From assembly GCA_027307335.1 (NCBI GenBank), contig DAHUXD010000001.1, positions 1 to 50,112 of the forward strand: a DNA stretch of 50,112 nt, written 5' to 3'. The DNA is from Acidobacteriota bacterium. Lineage in GTDB: Bacteria > Acidobacteriota > Thermoanaerobaculia > UBA5066 > Gp7-AA6. This document shows, in pieces, positions 8,867 to 15,162 of this stretch. The notes under the pieces were generated by a model that was not told where the DNA came from, ran no database searches, and saw only the letters and a list, made by a program, of their open reading frames with translations. A program made the position numbers and the translations under genes. How positions within the stretch are numbered: the first letter of the stretch is position 1; every line of letters starts with the position of its first letter.

Positions 8867-9858
8867 GAGCTCTCTCTCACTCCCTCGCCCCGTCGGCGAA
8901 AATCCACGTACCAGTCGAAGAGGCCCAGGAGCGCGACTCCCAGGTTGATCGGAAAGTACGACGCCAGCGTGTACAGGCCGACCCGGAGAATGCGGACCCG
9001 GAACCACCTGCGAAAGAAGTGGCAGATGATAGAGAGGCCCGCCACGAAATACAAGGCCGACAGAGGCAGCAGCAGATTGGCCGCAAGGCGGCGGCCCTCC
9101 CCGGGGAGCAGCCCGAAGGCCGCGCCCGCGGCGACGAACACCGCCGCCCCGGTGGCTGGAACCCGCAGGGTCTCGAACCGCGCCGCGTCGGCCGTCGGTC
9201 CCGGCCGGGCCATGAGGGCCCCGAGGTAGAACGCCACCGCCCCGCCGACGACCCAGAGCGCCCCGAAGATTCCCCAGAGGCACCCCTTCGCGAACTCGCG
9301 GGCGGCCTCGAGCGTCTGGCGCATGCGCGCGACCGATTCGGCGTCGGCGCCCGAGCGGGCGTAGGAGTCGACGGCCGTCGGAATGATCCGGTCGAAGCTC
9401 GCGCCGACCTCGGCCGACAGAGACATGCCGGGCGCATTCACGGAAGCGGCGAAGCACGCGGCGAGCAGCGCGCCGCCGGCCAGGCACAGGCCCACGTAGC
9501 ACCGCGAGGGGTCCACGCCGGCCCGCAGGAACCCGACCGACGCGATCGGGAGTGCCGTGACCGCGAGCGCGGCGAGCGCGAGGCCGACGCCCGCGCCGAG
9601 TCCTCCCCCGGCCCAGCCGAGGCCGAGCAGGAGTCCGACGAGGATCCCGCACGCCGCGAACGCCGCGGGGAGCCCGTGCCGGTGAGCGAGACGCACCAGC
9701 GGCACGGCCGCGAGCGGCACGCCGATCACGCCGACGAGGGGCAGCAGGAAAGCGGCGAAGAACGCCGCCGATCCCGCCAGCGACGCGAGCGGGATCTCGT
9801 ACCGCGAAAGCGGCGGCGCCGCCGGCTCGGATTCGGCTCCCGGCAATGGCACGTTCAT
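8863..9858 (-). CDS. DUF2232 (YybS-like) multi-pass membrane protein
   Basis: The 331-residue protein has roughly eight hydrophobic segments, for example AAFFAAFLLPLVGVIGVPLAAVPL near the N-terminus and AANLLLPLSALYFVAGLSII near the C-terminus. It ends with the family-like WFRVRILRVGLY. DUF2232 (YybS) genes often sit next to rpsR and rplI in other phyla, and that neighbourhood supports the call here. The start is ATG 9856-9858. The stop overlaps rplI as ATGA, so the two are coupled. The role of the family is not established. Confidence 0.8.
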   Translation of the reverse strand: MNVPLPGAESEPAAPPLSRYEIPLASLAGSAAFFAAFLLPLVGVIGVPLAAVPLVRLAHRHGLPAAFAACGILVGLLLGLGWAGGGLGAGVGLALAALAVTALPIASVGFLRAGVDPSRCYVGLCLAGGALLAACFAASVNAPGMSLSAEVGASFDRIIPTAVDSYARSGADAESVARMRQTLEAAREFAKGCLWGIFGALWVVGGAVAFYLGALMARPGPTADAARFETLRVPATGAAVFVAAGAAFGLLPGEGRRLAANLLLPLSALYFVAGLSIICHFFRRWFRVRILRVGLYTLASYFPINLGVALLGLFDWYVDFRRRGEGVRESS

Positions 9859-9874
9859 TTCTCGCCGATGGTCC

Positions 9875-9926
9875 GTAGAGGCGGCCCCTGCGGCCGCCCG
9901 CGGGCGGGGTCGAGCCCCGCCCCTAC
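9875..9926. repeat. Nested palindrome between rpsR and DUF2232
   Basis: This 52-bp dyad fills most of the 84-bp gap. The outer arms GTAGAGGCGG and CCGCCCCTAC match at 9 of 10 pairs. Inside are two hairpins, one around GGCGGCC/GCGGCCGCC and one GCGGGGTCGAGCCCCGC. It looks like a REP/MITE-like intergenic palindrome or an attenuator for the downstream DUF2232-rplI part. No second copy was found by eye in this window. Confidence 0.6.
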
Positions 9927-9942
9927 GAGCGGCTTCCGTGCC

Positions 9943-10242
9943 CTAGTCCGTCGCGTACGGCAGGAGCGCGATCGAGCGCGCGCGCTTGATCGCCGTCTGG
10001 AGCTTACGCTGGTGCAGCGCGCAGGTCCCCGAGATCCGCCGAGGAAGAATCTTCCCGCGCTCGGGGATGAAGCCCTGGAGCAGCTTCACGTCCTTCCAGT
10101 CGATGTATTCGAGCTTCTCCGCGCAGAACTTGCAGACCTTGCGCCGGCGGACGAAGAACTTCTTGCGGGGCCCGCCCTTGCCGTCGCGCCCGGCCGCTCC
10201 CCGGGCTCCCCCCGGCCGCCCCGAACCGCCGCCCATCCTCAT
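9943..10242 (-). CDS. rpsR: 30S ribosomal protein S18
   Basis: S18 pairs with S6 on the platform of the small subunit. The 99-residue product has a Gly/Arg-rich N-terminal extension of about 30 residues, then the core: [26 protein letters not shown] and [14 protein letters not shown]. The CxxC plus CxxH set looks like a zinc-binding (C+) version of S18. I chose ATG 10240-10242: it overlaps the rpsF stop as ATGA and has AGGAG at normal distance. A second in-frame ATG lies two codons later. Confidence 0.96.
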   Translation of the reverse strand: MRMGGGSGRPGGARGAAGRDGKGGPRKKFFVRRRKVCKFCAEKLEYIDWKDVKLLQGFIPERGKILPRRISGTCALHQRKLQTAIKRARSIALLPYATD

Positions 10243-10652
10243 GACTCGCTCCTTTCGGGCGCGGCCGCTGCGGCTTCCGGCGCGGGCGCAGTGGGCGCCG
10301 GCCGCGGCGGCCGTTTCGCCGCCTTCTTCTTCAGCCGCTCGGCCATCTTGGCGCTGCGCTTCAGCTCCTCGTCCACCCGGACGGCGAGGTGCCGCAGGAC
10401 CTGGTCCGAGAGGCCCATGCGCCGCTCGGCCTCGGCGACCGCGGCCGGCTCGGCCTGGACCTGCCAGTAGTGGTAGTGGGCGTCGCGCTTGCGCTGGATG
10501 GGAAAGGCGAGCCGGCGCTTGCCCCACGGCTCTTCCTTCACGACGGTCGCCCCGCCGTCCGTCAGGACCTTCTTGTATTCGGCCGCGACCTTCGTCGCGT
10601 CCTCGTCGTTCAGGTCGGGCGTGACCAGCACGACGATGTCATAGAGCCTCAT
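10239..10652 (-). CDS. rpsF: 30S ribosomal protein S6
   Basis: This 137-residue S6 opens with [14 protein letters not shown] and has the core [26 protein letters not shown] and [11 protein letters not shown]. The last 40 residues are a Lys then Ala/Pro-rich extension typical of high-GC lineages. A strong GAGGAGGAG ribosome-binding site precedes the ATG. It lies 18 bp after pth and is coupled to rpsR by an ATGA overlap. There is no ssb between rpsF and rpsR; ssb is at 23386. Confidence 0.96.
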   Translation of the reverse strand: MRLYDIVVLVTPDLNDEDATKVAAEYKKVLTDGGATVVKEEPWGKRRLAFPIQRKRDAHYHYWQVQAEPAAVAEAERRMGLSDQVLRHLAVRVDEELKRSAKMAERLKKKAAKRPPRPAPTAPAPEAAAAAPERSES

Positions 10653-10670
10653 CGCTCCTCCTCATGGATG

Positions 10671-11270
10671 TCAATCCGGATCCTTCGGGTCCGGAGAGGA
10701 AGGTTGTTCGTTCGTCCGCCGCATCGCGGCGTCGATCCCCTGCGTCAACCAGATTCTCAGGGCCTCCACGGCCCTCTCGACGGCTTCGGCGTACGCCGTG
10801 CGCTCGGCCTTCGCCACGGGCTCGAGCACGTAATCGGCGAGGTCGCGCTCCCGCGAGTACCGCTCCCCGCGGATGCCGACGCGCAGCCGCGGGAACTCGG
10901 TCGTTCCGAGATGGGCAACCACCGACCGGAGTCCCTTCTGCGTGCCGCCCGAGCCGCTCCGCCGAAGGCGCAGCGCGCCGAGCGGCAGATCGATCTCGTC
11001 GACGACCACGCAGAGGTCCGCGGGTTCGACGCCGTACTTGTGACAAAGAGCCGAGACCGCCTCGCCCGAGGCGTTCATGTACGTCTGGGGCAGCGCGAGC
11101 AGCAGCGAAATGCCCCCGACGCTGCCCCGCCCGACCCGGGACGCGCACTCGCGCGACCGGATCCGGATCCCTTCTTCCGCCGCCAGCGCCTCCACCACTC
11201 GGAATCCCGCGTTGTGGCGGGTCTCGGCGTACTCGTCTCCCGGGTTGCCGAGCCCGACGATGGCGCGCAG
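10671..11270 (-). CDS. pth: Peptidyl-tRNA hydrolase, apparent CTG start
   Basis: Pth recycles peptidyl-tRNA released by stalled ribosomes and is normally essential. The catalytic N-terminus GLGNPG then TRHNAG (E. coli N10 and H20 equivalents) is encoded only from about 11255 down, where no ATG, GTG or TTG exists upstream. The frame reads TAG (the rplY stop, 11274-11276), CTT, then CTG at 11268-11270. AAGGAG sits 9 nt before that CTG, so CTG is the best start and gives 199 residues. The first GTG (11198) would delete the active site. The DEIDLPLG Asp is present, but the GGHNGL region reads GGTQKGL, so the Asn114 position is changed. The gene is in the same frame as rplY, one sense codon after its stop. 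Confidence 0.88.
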   Translation of the reverse strand: MRAIVGLGNPGDEYAETRHNAGFRVVEALAAEEGIRIRSRECASRVGRGSVGGISLLLALPQTYMNASGEAVSALCHKYGVEPADLCVVVDEIDLPLGALRLRRSGSGGTQKGLRSVVAHLGTTEFPRLRVGIRGERYSRERDLADYVLEPVAKAERTAYAEAVERAVEALRIWLTQGIDAAMRRTNEQPSSPDPKDPD

Positions 11271-11273
11271 AAG

Positions 11274-11978
11274 CTACTTCTCCTTTTCCTTCTCCTTCTT
11301 CTCGGGCTTCTCCTCGCCGCCTTCCTCCTCGGCGACGGCCTTGCCCTTCTTGAGGACCTCGGGCTCGGTCGGCTCCGCGGCACCCTCGGCCGCGGCGGCC
11401 GCGGGCTCCTCCTCGCGAGCCGGGTGCACGACGTGAACGACGATCTTCTCCGGGTTGTCGACGATCCGCACGCCCTCGGGCGCCGGGATCTGCGCAATGC
11501 GCAGCGCGTCGCCGATCGCGAGCTCGGTCACGTCCACGGCGAGGCCGGCGGGGATGTTGCCCGGGAGGCACTCGATCTCGACCTCGCGGGTGACGGTGTC
11601 GAGGATGCCCCCCTCGGTCTTCACTCCCTTGGCGACGCCGACCACCTCGATCGGAACCTTGAGCGTGATCTTCACGTCCATCAGGACGCGCACGAAGTCG
11701 ATGTGGAGCGGCCGGCGCGACACCGGGTCGCGCTGCATCTCGCGGATCATGGCGTGCCGGCTCTGATCCGAGCCGCCGAGCTTCAGCAGGAAGATGGTGT
11801 TCTCGCCCGCGCCCTCGCGGAAGACGTCCGAAAGGGCCTTCCGGTCCACCGTGATGGGGACGTTCGGCTTCCCCGCCCCGTAGACCACGGCCGGGATGCG
11901 GCCGGCCGCGCGGGAGCGGCGGGCCTCGTTCTTCCCGTTCGTCGAGCGCTTCTCGACGGTCAGTTCGATCGTTTTCAT
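11274..11978 (-). CDS. rplY: 50S ribosomal protein L25, long CTC form
   Basis: This protein binds 5S rRNA. The 234-residue product is the two-domain TL5/CTC type. The L25 domain (ELTVEKRSTNGKNEARRSRAAG then IPAVVYGAGK) is followed by the C-terminal beta domain (KVPIEVVGVAKGVKTEGGIL then VEIECLPGNIPAGLAVDVTELAIGD). A 60-residue Ala/Glu/Lys tail (KPEKKEKEKEK) completes it. The Lys-Glu codons at the end also create the AAGGAG used by pth. The ATG follows AGAGG at about 10 nt. rplY-pth adjacency is common in bacteria. Confidence 0.95.
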   Translation of the reverse strand: MKTIELTVEKRSTNGKNEARRSRAAGRIPAVVYGAGKPNVPITVDRKALSDVFREGAGENTIFLLKLGGSDQSRHAMIREMQRDPVSRRPLHIDFVRVLMDVKITLKVPIEVVGVAKGVKTEGGILDTVTREVEIECLPGNIPAGLAVDVTELAIGDALRIAQIPAPEGVRIVDNPEKIVVHVVHPAREEEPAAAAAEGAAEPTEPEVLKKGKAVAEEEGGEEKPEKKEKEKEK

Positions 11979-12017
11979 GCGTTTCGTACCTCTTTTCGAA
12001 CTCCGGCCCTCGCTCTA

Positions 12018-12187
12018 TTCTCTTTCGAACCCGGGCCCTCGCTTCGCTCGGCCCCGGTTTCGACGCGGCGTACTCCCGCCGCGGGTCGGCCCAGGCTCGA
12101 CGCGGCGTTCCCTCGCCGCCGTTCTCTTTTCGAGCCTGGCCCTCGCTCCGCTCGGCCCAGGCTCGACGCGGCGTTCCCTCGCCGCGG
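12018..12187. repeat. 66-bp-period array of double hairpins between prs and rplY
   Basis: The 229-bp prs-rplY gap (11979-12207) contains no gene. It holds two full units (about 12018-12084 and 12122-12187) and a half unit between them. A perfect 34-bp direct repeat is at 12086-12119 and 12152-12185. Each full unit has a TCGA-flanked dyad (TCGAGCCTGG/CCAGGCTCGA in unit two; TCGAACCCGG/CCGGTTTCGA in unit one) and a second hairpin (CGCGGCG/CGCCGCG in unit two). Differences between units largely preserve pairing in the dyad. It resembles a BIME/REP-type element; a role in the mRNA between prs and rplY is possible. Confidence 0.7.
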
Positions 12188-12207
12188 TTCGCGCAAAGAG
12201 GCGGATT

Positions 12208-13167
12208 CTACACAAAAAGCGACGAAACGGAAGCCCCGTCGTGGATGCGCTGGATGGCCTCTCCCAGGAGAGGGGCGACCGAAAGGGCCCGGATCCGGGG
12301 GCACTTGGCCGCGGCGGCCTCGACCGGGATCGTATTGGTCACGAGCAGGGTCTGGAGCCGGGACGCCTCGATCCGCTCGAGGGCGGGGCCGGAGAAGACG
12401 CCGTGGACGGCCGCGGCGTACGTCCGGCGCGCGCCCTGGCGGCGCAGGGCCGCCTCGGCCTGGACCAGCGTCCCGGCCGTGTCGATGATGTCGTCCAGGA
12501 TCAGGGCGTCCTTCCCTTCCACCTCGCCGACGACGTTCAGGATCTCGGTCTCGTTCTTCCCCGTGCGCCGCTTGTCGATGACCGCGAGCGCGGCGTCCAG
12601 CCGTTTCGCGATCGCCCGGGCGCGCGTCAACCCGCCGACGTCGGGCGACACGATCACGAGCTCCTCCGTCTCGATCTTGCGGATCGCGTCGAGGATGACG
12701 GGAGCCGCGAACAGGTGATCGACCGGGATGTTGAAGAAGCCCTGGATCTGGGCCGCGTGGAGGTCCATGGTCAGGATGCGGTCGGCGCCCGCAGCCGTCA
12801 GGAGGTCGGCCATGAGCTTCGCCGCGATCGGCACCCGCGGCTTGTCCTTCTTGTCCTGGCGGGCGTAGCCGAAGTACGGCATCACGGCGGTGATGCGCGA
12901 CGCCGACGAGCGCCGGAACGCGTCGAGGAGGATCAGCAGCTCCATCATGGAGTCGTTGACGGGCGAGCACGTCGGCTGCACGACGAAGACGTCGGCGCCC
13001 CGCACGTTCTCGTCGATCTGGCAGTAGTCCTCGCCGTCCGAGAAGTTGTAGAGCGTCAGCTCGCCGAGCGGAATGCCGAGGTACGCGCAGATCTCGCGCG
13101 CGAGCCCCGGGTGCGCGCGGCCGGAGAAGATCTTGAGGTCCCCGTAATTGAATGCGTGAGAGGTCAA
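12208..13167 (-). CDS. prs: Ribose-phosphate pyrophosphokinase
   Basis: The enzyme makes PRPP from ribose 5-phosphate and ATP for nucleotide, His and Trp synthesis. The 319-residue product has the family blocks MELLILLDAFRRSSASRITAVMPYFGYARQDKK, the MDLHAAQIQGFF loop, VIVSPDVGG and the PRPP loop LILDDIIDTAGTL. The usual FSDGEI stretch reads FSDGEDYCQI, a mild variant. No ATG fits the N-terminus, so I use TTG 13165-13167, 9 nt downstream of a TAGAAT box. E. coli also has prs next to ispE and lolB, and that order is kept here with spoVG and a tRNA inserted. Confidence 0.96.
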   Translation of the reverse strand: MTSHAFNYGDLKIFSGRAHPGLAREICAYLGIPLGELTLYNFSDGEDYCQIDENVRGADVFVVQPTCSPVNDSMMELLILLDAFRRSSASRITAVMPYFGYARQDKKDKPRVPIAAKLMADLLTAAGADRILTMDLHAAQIQGFFNIPVDHLFAAPVILDAIRKIETEELVIVSPDVGGLTRARAIAKRLDAALAVIDKRRTGKNETEILNVVGEVEGKDALILDDIIDTAGTLVQAEAALRRQGARRTYAAAVHGVFSGPALERIEASRLQTLLVTNTIPVEAAAAKCPRIRALSVAPLLGEAIQRIHDGASVSSLFV

Positions 13168-13176
13168 GCGACCGGG

Positions 13177-13182
13177 ATTCTA
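13177..13182 (-). promoter_or_regulatory. Putative -10 (TAGAAT) of prs
   Basis: TAGAAT on the minus strand ends 9 nt before the TTG of prs, in the 53-bp gap after tRNA-Gln. It suggests that prs has its own start site inside the larger cluster. Confidence 0.45.
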
Positions 13183-13220
13183 TTCGGGAACGCCGCGCGC
13201 GTCGACCGCAGGGGCGTGGC

Positions 13221-13292
13221 TGGGGCGGGAGGACTCGAACCTCCAGATGGCGGCTCCAAAGGCCGCTGCCTTACCAGTTTGGCGACGCCCCA
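13221..13292 (-). tRNA. tRNA-Gln (anticodon UUG)
   Basis: On the minus strand the 72-nt sequence folds as a full cloverleaf. The acceptor arms TGGGGCG and CGCCCCA pair perfectly. The anticodon stem GCGGC/GCCGC closes the loop CTTTGGA (anticodon TTG), and the T arm is GGAGG-TTCGAGT-CCTCC. The 3' CCA is not encoded. The gene begins 12 bp after the spoVG stop, so it is probably processed from the spoVG-prs transcript. Confidence 0.96.
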
Positions 13293-13304
13293 ACGCTCTC
13301 GATT

Positions 13305-13637
13305 TTACTCTCCGGTGGGCCCGAGCTCGGCCGATTCGGCCGCGCCCTCCGCGGCCGCGGCCGGCGGCGGCATGGGAGGCGCCGTCGCCTTGACGCGCTC
13401 GTACTCGCCGAGCACGTGCTTCTCGAGCAGCTCGCGCGTCTCGCGATTGAGCGGATGCGCGACGTCCTTGAACTCGCCGTTCTTCTTCCGCTTGGACGGC
13501 ATCGAAATGAAGAGCCCGTTCGGGCCCTGGATGATCTTCAAGTCCGAGACCAGGAAGCAGCCGTCGATGACGATCGAGACGTAAGCCTTGAGCTTCTCCT
13601 CGTTGACCGGAAACACCTTGACCTGCGTGATGTTCAT
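13305..13637 (-). CDS. spoVG: SpoVG-family RNA/DNA-binding regulator
   Basis: SpoVG is a small nucleic-acid-binding protein first known from Bacillus sporulation but widespread in non-sporeformers. The 110-residue product has the conserved body MNITQVKVFPVNEEKLKAYV, then VSDLKIIQGPNGLFISMPSKRKKNGEFKDVAHPLNRETR. A Pro/Ala-rich tail of about 25 residues follows. ATG 13635-13637 has GGAGG 7 nt upstream and overlaps the ispE stop as ATGA. Its presence here does not imply sporulation; no spore genes are in the window. Confidence 0.95.
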   Translation of the reverse strand: MNITQVKVFPVNEEKLKAYVSIVIDGCFLVSDLKIIQGPNGLFISMPSKRKKNGEFKDVAHPLNRETRELLEKHVLGEYERVKATAPPMPPPAAAAEGAAESAELGPTGE

Positions 13638-14491
13638 GAGGAACCTCCGTTGGGATCGATCCGGCGTTGGTAGGCGTCGCGGGTGAGCGTGGTGCAGGTG
13701 TAGAGCCGCGCCTCCGGATGGCGCCGCGCGAGCGTCTCTCGCGCCCGGGCGTCGGCCCGGAGCACGATCGTCGCGCCGGAGCCGCTGACGGCAAAGTCGT
13801 CGGTGACGAGCGCCGCGGATGCGAGGTAGGCCTCCATCCTGGGCTCCACTTGTAGCACGGCGGGAGTCAGATCGTTCGGGCCGAGATAGCGGTCCCGGCC
13901 ATTCCCCGCGGTCTCGAGGCGCTCCGGCAGCCGGCCGCGGCCGGCGTAGGCGCGATAGACGGCGGCGGTCGAAACCGGAAACGGAGGCAGCAGGAGCAGG
14001 AGCGGCGTCGGCGGTCCGTCGGCCACCGGCCGGACGGTTTCGCCGCGGCCCGAGACTTCCGCCTCGCCGCCCGCGAGGAAGAACGGCACGTCGCTGCCGA
14101 GTTCCGCGGCCAGCGCGGCGAGGGCGCCGACCCGTTCCTCGCAGTCCCACAGCCGGGAGAGGAGCCGCAGCGCGACCGCCGCGTCGGCGCTGCCGCCGCC
14201 GAGCCCGCCCCCCATCGGCGTGCGTTTCTCGAGCCGGAGGCGCGCCCCGGCCCGCACCCCGGCGCGCGCGGCGAGGCGCCTCGCGGCGCGCACGACGAGG
14301 TTGTCTTCTCCCCCGGGGACCGCGGGATCGTCGCAGGAGAATTCGAGCGCGTCCGAAGGCTCGGCCGTGAGGCGGTCGGCGAGGTCGATCGAGACCATCC
14401 GCGACAGGATCTCGTGGTGCCCGTCGGGGCGGAGGCGGCCGACCCGCAGCTCCCGGTTGATCTTGGCGGGCGCCTCCGCCGTGAGCCTCAT
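13634..14491 (-). CDS. ispE: 4-diphosphocytidyl-2-C-methyl-D-erythritol kinase
   Basis: This GHMP kinase phosphorylates CDP-methylerythritol in the MEP isoprenoid pathway. The 285-residue product starts with MRLTAEAPAKINRELRVG, has the ATP loop PMGGGLGGGSADAAVAL (about residues 90-106), DVPFFLAGG, and the C-terminal SGSGAT motif. ATG 14489-14491 overlaps the lolB-like stop as ATGA, and the ispE stop overlaps spoVG as ATGA, so three genes are translationally chained. No other MEP-pathway gene is in the window. Confidence 0.95.
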   Translation of the reverse strand: MRLTAEAPAKINRELRVGRLRPDGHHEILSRMVSIDLADRLTAEPSDALEFSCDDPAVPGGEDNLVVRAARRLAARAGVRAGARLRLEKRTPMGGGLGGGSADAAVALRLLSRLWDCEERVGALAALAAELGSDVPFFLAGGEAEVSGRGETVRPVADGPPTPLLLLLPPFPVSTAAVYRAYAGRGRLPERLETAGNGRDRYLGPNDLTPAVLQVEPRMEAYLASAALVTDDFAVSGSGATIVLRADARARETLARRHPEARLYTCTTLTRDAYQRRIDPNGGSS

Positions 14492-15162
14492 CGGCCGCTC
14501 CCGCCCGCGGCGTTCTCGACGGCGAGGAGCTTGAGCGACACGCGGCGATCGGTCGTCTCCTCGCGCGCGTCGACGCGCGCGGGCCACGGATCGGCCGCGC
14601 CGGCGTAGTCGACGAACAGGTGCCCGTCCGGTCCCTGCACCTCGAGCGAGACCGGAGCCCGCGTCGCGAGGTCGAGCACCACGCTGACGCGGGCGTCTCC
14701 CCCGGGCTCGAAATCGAGCCGGGCCTGCCCGGCATCGACGCCCACGACGGACGGCGCGACACCGGGCCATGCGCCGCCCGCGAGCACGGCCCGCATCGCC
14801 TGGGGCTGGATCAGGAGGGCGGCGCGATCCTCCCCGGTCAAGCGCCCGTCGCGGTACTCCGCGACGCGCGCGCCGAAGGGTCCGGTCAGCGAGGCGGTCA
14901 CCACGGCGCGCCCATCGTAGGTCACCGCGAGCGTCCCGGGAACGGCCGGCGCGCCGCCCCGGGACATCCGGGCGTCGTACAGGAGCCGGGACGCGGGCAG
15001 CGCGTCGGCGCGCTCGAGCGAAGCCCGCCACGCGGCGAGGGCCTCCCGAGCCTCGGCGTCGCTCGCGGGAGAGAAGCGCCGCGCGGGCCGGGTCGTCGCA
15101 CAGGCGGCGAGAACGGCGAGCGGAAGAGCGGCGGCGAAAAGTCGGAGCCGCCCGGGCGTCAA
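14488..15162 (-). CDS. LolB-like outer-membrane lipoprotein
   Basis: The 224-residue product starts at TTG 15160-15162, which overlaps the upstream TPR stop as TTGA. It has a lipoprotein signal peptide with lipobox LAAC (Cys about residue 20). The mature protein has the beta-rich pattern of LolB/DUF4292-type lipoproteins (LLYDARMSRGG, GTLAVTYDGRAVVTASLTGPFGARVAEY, RVSVVLDLATRAPVSLEVQG). LolB receives lipoproteins from LolA and inserts them into the outer membrane. The position just before ispE matches the proteobacterial lolB-ispE-prs order. Similarity is weak, so the LolB assignment rests partly on context. Confidence 0.7.
   Translation of the reverse strand: MTPGRLRLFAAALPLAVLAACATTRPARRFSPASDAEAREALAAWRASLERADALPASRLLYDARMSRGGAPAVPGTLAVTYDGRAVVTASLTGPFGARVAEYRDGRLTGEDRAALLIQPQAMRAVLAGGAWPGVAPSVVGVDAGQARLDFEPGGDARVSVVLDLATRAPVSLEVQGPDGHLFVDYAGAADPWPARVDAREETTDRRVSLKLLAVENAAGGSGR

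Noticed and set aside
12015-12215. Possible small protein with repeated RRVEPGP-like peptides
   Set aside because: The peptide repeats are the translation of the hairpin array at 12018-12187. There is no start signal and no non-repeat part.
13221-13292. tRNA as a phage or island attachment site
   Set aside because: No integrase, direct repeat of the tRNA 3' end or foreign-looking DNA is nearby; the genes on both sides are core.
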